This document shows, in pieces, positions 7,532 through 11,962 of a stretch of 11,962 nucleotides of DNA. Below the pieces are notes generated by a model that searched no databases, was not told the DNA's origin, and saw only the letters and a program-made list of their open reading frames with translations. The translations under genes were made by a program, and so were the position numbers. Numbering within the stretch: position 1 is the stretch's first letter; each line of letters opens with the position of its first letter. This stretch comes from Candidatus Firestoneibacteriota bacterium. Its GTDB lineage: Bacteria > JACRDZ01. The stretch lies in assembly GCA_016212735.1 (NCBI GenBank), contig JACRDZ010000137.1, positions 1 to 11,962 of the forward strand. The letters run 5' to 3'.

Positions 7532-8749
7532 ATGATTGATAGAAGACTATTAAAGAATTTTGATTATCCAATTTTGCTGGCTGTTTTATTTCTTATTTTA
7601 ATTGGGATAATGGTTATTTTTAGTGCCACAACAAAACAGAATGTGTTTCAGACATATTTTATAAGACAATCATATTGGTTTTTAGCAAGCATTGTAATTT
7701 TTATCATAATATTAAGTGTTAATTATGAAGCTTTTGTGCGCTGGGCATATATATACTATGGGTTGAGTATTTTTTCCCTTTTACTGGTTTTTTTCTTCCC
7801 TCCGGTTGCAGGAGCAAGACGCTGGTTAATTTTTGGTTCTTTTTTAAGAATTCAACCGGCAGAATTAGCCAAGTTAGGATTAATTATGGCTTTAGGCCGT
7901 TATCTGGGCAAAAAACAGGGTAAAATAAATAATTTCAAAGAACTTTGTATACCAGTAATAATTGTTCTTATCCCGGTGCTTTTGATTTTTAAACAACCTG
8001 ATCTTGGAAGTGCATTAACATTTATACCGATTTTTATTGGTATGCTTTATATAAATGGTCTGCCATCTTTATACCTTTTCTTTTTAGTTTCCCCGTTAAT
8101 AAGCTTTATTCTTTTTAACTGGTTTTATTTATGGTTATTTTATATGGTTATTTTTGGAGCAGTTCTATGGTGGATAAATCGTAATAGGGTAGATTCTGTA
8201 ATAGTTTTAAGTATAAATATCTTATGCGGTATTTTGAGTCCTAAACTGTGGAGTTTTCTTAAAGGATATCAGAAAAGGAGACTTCTAGCTTTTCTTAATC
8301 CCGAACTTGACCCTTTAGGTTCTGGTTATCATTTAATACAATCAAAGATAGCAATAGGATCAGGGGGATTTTTAGGTAAAGGCCCAATGGCAGGAACTCA
8401 GTGCAGGCTCGATTTTCTTCCCGCTCAACATACAGATTTTATTTTTTCTGTTATTGGAGAAGAACTAGGATTTATAGGAAGCATATTTGTTATTTTATTA
8501 TTTTCTTTTATTATACTTCGAGGGATAGATATTGCTGTCAAAGCAAAAGACATATATGGGACTTTAATATCAGTTGGTATATTGTCAGTTTTTACTTTTC
8601 ATATAATAGTTAACATTGGCATGACAGTGGGAATTATGCCTATTACTGGTGTCCCACTACCATTTATAAGCTACGGAGGATCTTCATTGATGGGATTTAT
8701 GATTATGATGGCTTTATTGATTAACATAGGAATGCGAAGATTTGATTAA
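7532..8749 (+). CDS. rodA: Rod shape-determining glycosyltransferase RodA
   Basis: A SEDS-family peptidoglycan glycosyltransferase of the inner membrane that polymerises lipid II with PBP2. The 405 aa chain is somewhat longer than the roughly 370 aa E. coli protein. The extra length seems to lie in the hydrophobic stretch at about 180-240 (WFYLWLFYMVIFGAVLWW and following). Conserved signatures are ARRWLIFGSFLRIQPAELAK (95-114), KQPDLGSAL (154-162), GPMAGTQCRLDFLPAQHTDF (284-303), whose Asp302 lies in the region of the essential SEDS aspartate, and GVPLPFISYGGSS (373-385). The start is ATG 7532 with GGAG at 7518-7521. It ends the plus-strand block. No intrinsic terminator is evident before the convergent gene, whose stop is 56 bp away. 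Confidence 0.95.
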   Translation: MIDRRLLKNFDYPILLAVLFLILIGIMVIFSATTKQNVFQTYFIRQSYWFLASIVIFIIILSVNYEAFVRWAYIYYGLSIFSLLLVFFFPPVAGARRWLIFGSFLRIQPAELAKLGLIMALGRYLGKKQGKINNFKELCIPVIIVLIPVLLIFKQPDLGSALTFIPIFIGMLYINGLPSLYLFFLVSPLISFILFNWFYLWLFYMVIFGAVLWWINRNRVDSVIVLSINILCGILSPKLWSFLKGYQKRRLLAFLNPELDPLGSGYHLIQSKIAIGSGGFLGKGPMAGTQCRLDFLPAQHTDFIFSVIGEELGFIGSIFVILLFSFIILRGIDIAVKAKDIYGTLISVGILSVFTFHIIVNIGMTVGIMPITGVPLPFISYGGSSLMGFMIMMALLINIGMRRFD

Positions 8750-8805
8750 AAATAGTAGACTCGATCATCCTTCTTTTCAAAAGCAATTTACTGATGAGCC
8801 AAATG

Positions 8806-9153
8806 TTATAAATTGGTAGGGATTCTTTTTGTCTCTAAAATTTTATGTATTTCTTCAAGACCTAAGGTTCCCAGCAATTCATGATGCATAATTTTAGTTG
8901 CTATATCCAGTATTTTTTTTACGTCATCATATTCCATAAGACTGAATACAATATTATTCCAGCTTTCACGCGCAATAAATGACCATACTTCACCCAATAC
9001 CCAGTGCAATGCCTGTGTTTCATTATATGAAATTTTATGCCATTCAGTGCCCAGTTTTTGTCTTATTTTATCAATGCTTTGCTCTACAGCTCTGTCACGG
9101 CGCAAATGAAAAGATCTGATACCAACTTCCTCGTCAGAAATATCTCGTCCCAT
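8806..9153 (-). CDS. Unrecognised 115 aa protein
   Basis: I do not recognise a family. The chain is soluble-looking, with no signal peptide or membrane segment. It is rich in charged residues and Trp and appears mostly helical. Notable strings are GTEWHKISYNETQALHWVLG (about 35-54) and KIMHHELLGTLGLEEIH (about 87-103); several His residues occur but no clear metal motif. It looks like a real gene: ATG at 9151-9153 has AAGGAG (9160-9165) six bases upstream, and a consensus-like promoter lies at 9184-9213. It follows the integrase relic on the same strand with an 80 bp gap and converges on rodA. It could be a leftover integron- or island-associated gene. Confidence 0.75.
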   Translation of the reverse strand: MGRDISDEEVGIRSFHLRRDRAVEQSIDKIRQKLGTEWHKISYNETQALHWVLGEVWSFIARESWNNIVFSLMEYDDVKKILDIATKIMHHELLGTLGLEEIHKILETKRIPTNL

Positions 9154-9183
9154 GATTTTCTCCTTTTTATTATATTGGAATAT

Positions 9184-9213
9184 ATTTTAATTTATATTCA
9201 ATTAGTCTGTCAA
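9184..9213 (-). promoter_or_regulatory. Promoter of the 115 aa gene
   Basis: On the minus strand TTGACA (9208-9213) is a perfect -35, followed after 18 bp by TAAAAT (9184-9189), a 5 of 6 -10. It sits in the 80 bp gap after the integrase relic and 30 bp upstream of the gene's ATG, so the small gene does not depend on read-through. Confidence 0.65.
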
Positions 9214-9233
9214 CTTCTATTTTAATCTGAAAA

Positions 9234-9911
9234 TCACAACATATCCAGCGGACTTTTAGGCGCATTAGCCATATCTCTCATTACATGCGTATAAATCATA
9301 GTAGTTTCAATACTTTTATGCCCAAGCAAATCCTGAATTTCACGGATATTTACACCACTCATGAGCATATGAGTAGCAAAGCTGTGACGCAGGGTATGCA
9401 CTGTAGCATTTTTTATAATACCAGCTTTTTTAACAGCGCTTTTCATTACATTTTGCAAAGTCTTATCATTAATATGATGCCGCCTTACCTTCCCGCTTCG
9501 AGGGTCAACAGAAAGATTAGCCGAAGGAAATACATATTGCCAACCCAATTCTTTTGCAGCATTAGGATATTTACGGTCAAGCGCATTTGGCAAATATACT
9601 TCTCCAAAACCTTTTTGCAAATCTTCTTCATGTAATTTTTTTACTTTATCCAGATGATTTATCAAATCTTCTCTGATTTTCTGAGGTAACATTGTGGATC
9701 TATCCTTATCCCCTTTACCAGCTCTAATAAAAACAGTTTCACCAAGTTCATTAATTTCGATATTCAGTATGTTTTTATATAAAAATAATAAAGCATTAAA
9801 AGCCTGATTTTGCGTAGATGACACAACTTTTCTATTAATTGCAAGATAAGTTAAGTAATCCTGTAAATCTTTTTTATCCAAACCAAATTGGAGAATATTT
9901 TTCTTTTTCAT
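9234..9911 (-). CDS. Integron-type integrase (IntI) relic with internal deletion, probably inactive
   Basis: This is a tyrosine recombinase of the integron integrase family. The diagnostic IntI-specific insert is present ([20 protein letters not shown], about 110-129), followed by [11 protein letters not shown], box [13 protein letters not shown] (172-182, His172 and Arg175), [14 protein letters not shown] with His198 and nucleophile Tyr207, and the IntI ending KSPLDML. Complete IntI proteins are about 320-340 aa, while this open frame encodes 225. Two parts are missing. The N-terminus is truncated, although homology continues upstream of the ATG ([18 protein letters not shown], codons 9912-9965) to an in-frame stop at 9981-9983. 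In the middle, NELGETV (about 54-60) joins straight to [16 protein letters not shown], skipping roughly 70 residues that should hold the box I catalytic Arg (GxGLR). Recombinase activity is therefore unlikely. The reading frame is otherwise clean. Integron cassettes would be expected on the high-coordinate side; none with a recognisable attC was seen. Confidence 0.85.
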   Translation of the reverse strand: MKKKNILQFGLDKKDLQDYLTYLAINRKVVSSTQNQAFNALLFLYKNILNIEINELGETVFIRAGKGDKDRSTMLPQKIREDLINHLDKVKKLHEEDLQKGFGEVYLPNALDRKYPNAAKELGWQYVFPSANLSVDPRSGKVRRHHINDKTLQNVMKSAVKKAGIIKNATVHTLRHSFATHMLMSGVNIREIQDLLGHKSIETTMIYTHVMRDMANAPKSPLDML

Positions 9912-9973
9912 TTCTAAAACATACTTATAAAATCTTTCTGCCCAATCAATATATGTTTTTTCAGTGCTATCAG

Positions 9974-10017
9974 TGGCGTTTTAGCGCACCAGCGATAAAA
10001 CATCCAGTGTAGCGCCA
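9974..10017. repeat. 44 bp nested palindrome at the integrase-DUF2442 junction
   Basis: An inner hairpin pairs GTTTTAGCGC (9978-9987) with GCGATAAAAC (9992-10001), 9 of 10 pairs, around an ACCA loop. An outer TGGCG (9974-9978) faces CGCCA (10013-10017), and TAGCGC occurs twice in direct orientation (9982-9987 and 10010-10015). The shared stop codon (9981-9983) lies inside the stem. The order GTT..AAC is opposite to the AAC..GTT of an attC core, and there is no T-run, so neither attC nor a terminator is supported. It may mark an insertion or recombination point. Confidence 0.5.
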
Positions 10018-10280
10018 TTGCTAGACTTTTTATTTATAAATTTGCTTTTGAGTGGATATTTTTCAGGATGTTCCAGATTATCTATTTCTAAATCAACATC
10101 TAAATCTGGCCAATAGAGATGAAAACCATGGAGTAATTCTACATTTTGGATTGATTTTAAGGTTTGGTCTCTAAAATAAGGGTATTCATCAAAAGTTAAA
10201 AAATATTCTTTCCCTTTTACAAATAACCATATCCCAAACGAAGAAATATTTTCAAATGATACTGAAATATCTTTTCCATT
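9981..10280 (-). pseudogene. DUF2442 domain protein without a normal start codon
   Basis: The open frame encodes the DUF2442 pattern: ISVSFENISSFGIWLFVKGK, then KEYFLTFDEYPYFRDQT, NVELLHGFHLYWPDLDVDLE and LEHPEKYPL. Such proteins are usually encoded next to DUF4160 genes in predicted toxin-antitoxin-like pairs, and the molecular role is unclear. No ATG, GTG or TTG opens this frame before the conserved region. The only nearby ATG (10277-10279) is in another frame and stops after 20 codons. If one A were restored in the short A-run 10272-10275 (ATGGAAAAGAT), the ATG would read into the domain. This suggests a single-base deletion, although an ATT start (10266-10268) or recoding is possible. The frame overlaps the DUF4160 3' end. 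Its last dozen or so codons (ATLDVLSLVR at the end) run into the junction palindrome and look foreign to the family. Confidence 0.65.
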
Positions 10281-10494
10281 CTTTAATTATTTCATTTTTA
10301 TGCTCCTTAACAAGTTTTTGTATTTCGTTCAACCTTTTCGAATTCAGTTTATGATATGTCGCAAGTGAAATTATAGGATCAATCCAGAATTTTGCTTCGC
10401 CATCTCCGCAAATAACATGAATGTGTATACGGTCTTCTTCATTCGAAAGAAAATAGAATCTATATCCTTTAATCCGGAATAACGTAGGACTCAT
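10252..10494 (-). CDS. DUF4160 domain protein
   Basis: This 80 aa protein has the DUF4160 layout: an N-terminal PTLFRIKGYRFYFLS, a central HIHVICGDGEAKFWID (about 24-39) equivalent to the family HxH-G-EA pattern, and a helical end KEHKNEIIKEW. DUF4160 proteins are small, cytoplasmic and commonly paired with DUF2442 in predicted toxin-antitoxin modules; the biochemistry is not established. ATG 10492-10494 overlaps the hicA stop in an ATGA arrangement and has its own AAGGA at 10501-10505. The DUF2442 frame overlaps its 3' end. It lies in the minus-strand cluster next to the integrase relic. Confidence 0.8.
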   Translation of the reverse strand: MSPTLFRIKGYRFYFLSNEEDRIHIHVICGDGEAKFWIDPIISLATYHKLNSKRLNEIQKLVKEHKNEIIKEWKRYFSII

Positions 10495-10646
10495 AATTTA
10501 TCCTTTCGCATTATATCTTCATTATGTCTTGGAATAGGTTGAGCAACTTTTGTCCTTGGGTTTTGATACCAATCATGTCTTCCTCCATGTCTGATAAAGT
10601 TAGACCCTACATTCTCCAATTGTTTTATCAAATCTCTTCTTTTCAT
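10491..10646 (-). CDS. hicA: HicA-family mRNA interferase toxin, short at the C-terminus
   Basis: A 51 aa product: MKRRDLIKQLENVGSNFIRH at the start, then GGRHDWYQNPRTKVAQPIPR and HNEDIMRKDKL. This is the dsRBD-like HicA fold: a first helix, the GG.H strand with the catalytic His at residue 24, and the conserved PRHNE. HicA cleaves mRNA independently of the ribosome and is neutralised by HicB. Family members run to about 58-65 aa; here the last helix (after PRHNE) is replaced by a short end that contains the DUF4160 ribosome site, so the toxin may be weakened or dead. Its start overlaps the stop of the upstream antitoxin-like tail (ATGA). It is too short to stand out by length, but the motif match is clear. 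Confidence 0.75.
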   Translation of the reverse strand: MKRRDLIKQLENVGSNFIRHGGRHDWYQNPRTKVAQPIPRHNEDIMRKDKL

Positions 10647-10714
10647 GCAACTTCCAATTCTGCAACATTACGGATGTAAGGAATTTCGCCGTTGGTTAGT
10701 TCTTTTACAATTAA
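10643..10714 (-). pseudogene. HicB-like antitoxin C-terminal remnant
   Basis: The 23 codons in the frame that ends at the hicA start read IVKELTNGEIPYIRNVAELE and finish in VA. This resembles the C-terminal end of HicB antitoxins (a helix, then GE.IP, then a closing beta strand ending EVA). An in-frame TAA at 10715-10717 closes the frame upstream. An ATG with GAG AAG at 10725-10727 lies just upstream in a different frame. No N-terminal HicB domain is found in the remaining sequence up to the unknown gene. The ATGA overlap with hicA is what a translationally coupled hicB-hicA pair would leave. The evidence is short, so the identity is tentative. Confidence 0.4.
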
Positions 10715-10916
10715 TTATCTTCTCCATGAGATATAATAACTTCTCTGATAATTGTAACATCCAAAAAAAATCTATATTGATAAATAATATCACATTTAAT
10801 AATTTTTTTAAGCCTTTTAATTTATTAGACAATAAAAGTCTAAATGATTACTTTGTAATTTCGTAAATATTTTACTGTTGTGTGCAAATACCCATATTAT
10901 ACGGAATACACTTTTA
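10715..10916. other. Non-coding spacer between the TA-like cluster and the unknown plus-strand gene
   Basis: About 200 bp of AT-rich DNA with no credible gene. It contains small inverted repeats, TTAGAC/GTCTAA (10825-10830 and 10838-10843) and ATTAC/GTAAT (10847-10851 and 10855-10859). A possible plus-strand promoter is TTTACT (10871-10876), an 18 bp spacer, then TATTAT (10895-10900). I see no clear minus-strand promoter for the cluster, which fits decay at its 5' end. Confidence 0.4.
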
Positions 10917-11846
10917 ATGGTAATATACACTAAACACGAAATAAAATTAAATAAAAAAATTAGTTTGACATATAAATTAAATTATGATAAAAATTTTTTA
11001 TATATTGATACAAAAAAATATATTGGACGGCAGTTCGCTCCAATAAATGTTGCTGGCGTATCACATAAGGAAAAGATACTCATTACGTTTACTATTGAAG
11101 GACCAAGATTAATTACCAAAAAATATGAATTTAGCCCAGAAGAAGAAAAATTAGTTAGCACTGTTTTTGAATTTTATTTACCTTTTTTATTACAAAAATT
11201 TAAAGGGGAATATAAAATACCATTTGAATGTAAATCTGTGTTAATCACAGTCATTCCAAGCCAAGTTCAAAAAGAAACAGCAGAATCTATACTAAAAGCA
11301 AGTTTACAGTCTGACGGTATAACAGCACTTGGAGATTATTGGGGACGTTTAAATTATAGTGGTCTAATCGTAGAATTTCCTTTCTATACACAATTAATTC
11401 CAAAGCAAATTATGATCGATGAAAAAACTCATAGAGATGTTCCCCCTTCATTTGAATTAGATGAAAAAAACACACAACTTATTTGTAAGATTATAAACAA
11501 ATTAATTGATGCACATGCAATATGTACAAATTCATTTTTTATACGCCCTTTAGTTCCAAGTGATATTTTGAGCTGGTGTGCATATCATAAAAAAAAGGTA
11601 AATAACAAAATTGAAAAAGTAAACAAGCTAGAAGTCCCTCCACAAAAAGGTTTATGCTTTGTTCATCCAGCAGATTATAGCTGGGAAATTATTAAACCAA
11701 GTGATGTTTTGAATGTTTTTAATGGTGAGGGTAAGATTCCTTTTTTTAAATCGATTATATTAAATGCTAAAAGAGCATTGTATCAGGGAAATCTTCGAAT
11801 TTCCATAATAGATAGTTGTAGGGGTGTGCGACAAATTTATGGGTAA
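10917..11846 (+). CDS. Unrecognised protein of about 309 aa, probably truncated by an insertion sequence
   Basis: I do not recognise the family. I prefer the start ATG at 10917; the frame is open further upstream to a TTG at 10878, but that extension (CANTHIIRN and following) overlaps the promoter-like region. The ribosome site is poor (GGA at about 10901-10903). The chain is Lys- and Ile-rich and soluble-looking with no membrane segment, apparently mixed alpha/beta. Distinctive strings are KYIGRQFAPINVAGVSHKEK, LQSDGITALGDYWGRLNYSG and CFVHPADYSWEIIKPSDVLN. The last eight codons before the stop (from about 11821: GGG GTG TGC G...) look like the terminus of the adjoining insertion sequence, so the native C-terminus was probably cut off. 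Function unknown; a defence or island cargo role is possible only from context. Confidence 0.6.
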   Translation: MVIYTKHEIKLNKKISLTYKLNYDKNFLYIDTKKYIGRQFAPINVAGVSHKEKILITFTIEGPRLITKKYEFSPEEEKLVSTVFEFYLPFLLQKFKGEYKIPFECKSVLITVIPSQVQKETAESILKASLQSDGITALGDYWGRLNYSGLIVEFPFYTQLIPKQIMIDEKTHRDVPPSFELDEKNTQLICKIINKLIDAHAICTNSFFIRPLVPSDILSWCAYHKKKVNNKIEKVNKLEVPPQKGLCFVHPADYSWEIIKPSDVLNVFNGEGKIPFFKSIILNAKRALYQGNLRISIIDSCRGVRQIYG

Positions 11847-11962
11847 AAGTTTTAAGCAGATGCACGATATTCCCAAAAATCTTCCCAACGATTACTTAAA
11901 TAGCAGCAACGTAAAGCAATTATATTATTTGCACCTCTAACTGTCCAGTGCATACCTGACTG
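11821..11962 (-). mobile_element. Insertion sequence, one end (runs off the right edge)
   Basis: The element is defined by the transposase C-terminus and a plausible terminus beginning GGGGTGTGCGACAAATTTAT at 11821, about 30 bp outside the transposase stop. The exact end and the target-site duplication cannot be fixed because the other terminus lies beyond the window. Confidence 0.45.
11852..11962 (-). CDS. Transposase C-terminal end (probably ISKra4-like), partial
   Basis: The last 36 codons of a minus-strand gene are present; the rest lies beyond the right edge. The sequence QSGMHWTVRGANNIIALRCC followed by YLSNRWEDFWEYRASA matches the closing segment of DDE transposases of the ISKra4 type, with SGM.W, RGA..I..LR and the final WEDFW. 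Family assignment from 36 residues is tentative, but the transposase identity is well supported. The stop TAA is at 11852-11854, only 5 bp past the stop of the convergent unknown gene, which implies that the element's terminal repeat overlaps that gene's 3' end. Confidence 0.7.
   Translation of the reverse strand, partial: QSGMHWTVRGANNIIALRCCYLSNRWEDFWEYRASA

Noticed and set aside
8401..8613. 70-codon plus-strand open frame inside rodA
   Set aside because: It is an alternative-frame shadow of rodA rich in Tyr, Phe and Ser from the hydrophobic codons of the real gene.
8750..8805. Possible bidirectional terminator between rodA and the convergent gene
   Set aside because: Only a 5 bp CTTTT/AAAAG hairpin with a single-base loop is visible; there is no G+C stem followed by a T-run.
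9285..9635. 116-codon plus-strand open frame opposite the integrase relic
   Set aside because: It is an antisense shadow; the minus strand carries unmistakable IntI motifs.
9974..10017. Possible attC or attI recombination site
   Set aside because: The core order is GTT..AAC rather than the RYYYAAC..GTTRRRY order needed for attC, and no conserved box fits.
10645..10866. 73-codon plus-strand open frame
   Set aside because: It overlaps the HicB-like tail and an AT-rich spacer, has low-complexity sequence and lacks a ribosome site.

Overview
This 12 kb window is low-GC bacterial chromosome. It joins a conserved cell-envelope and translation gene block to a stretch of accessory DNA. The full mreC-mreD-mrdA-rodA elongasome set points to a Gram-negative-type rod. 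The prfA-prmC-murA order, a bacterial deoxyhypusine-synthase-family gene and an integron-type integrase would suit an AT-rich member of Desulfobacterota (Desulfobacterales-like). That placement is an inference from gene content; there is no rRNA here to test it.

Layout. Positions 1-434 (minus) hold the 5' part of a deoxyhypusine-synthase-family gene. It is divergent from everything to its right, and the 185 bp gap carries outward-facing promoter motifs for both directions. From 620 to 8749 (plus) runs a probable long transcription unit: prfA (release factor 1), prmC (which methylates release factors), murA (first committed step of peptidoglycan precursor synthesis), then mreC, mreD, mrdA/PBP2 and rodA (lateral-wall elongation). 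Translation termination and wall synthesis are therefore co-oriented, with short gaps except at two places. A 168 bp near-perfect palindrome, probably a MITE-like non-autonomous element, sits between prfA and prmC. A 32 bp AT-only palindrome abuts the mreC ribosome binding site. mreB, which often precedes mreC, is not in the window.

From 8806 onward the content is accessory and most genes are on the minus strand. They are an unrecognised 115 aa gene with its own consensus-like promoter; an integron-integrase (IntI) relic that keeps the IntI-specific insert and the tyrosine end but has lost its extreme N-terminus and the block with the first catalytic arginine; and a compact toxin-antitoxin-like cluster with overlapping reading frames (HicB-like tail, short HicA, DUF4160, DUF2442). 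The DUF2442 frame lacks a normal start and runs in the same frame into the integrase relic, separated by a single stop codon inside a small hairpin.

The right edge (plus) holds an AT-rich gene of unknown function, about 309 aa from its preferred start. Its last codons appear to come from the end of an insertion sequence whose transposase C-terminus enters from the right on the minus strand. The conserved block looks intact, while the accessory block looks like layered insertions and decay around a former integron. I did not find a clearly new functional system. The best candidates for something undescribed are the palindromic element, the deleted integrase with its fused TA cluster, the 115 aa gene and the unknown gene at the right edge.
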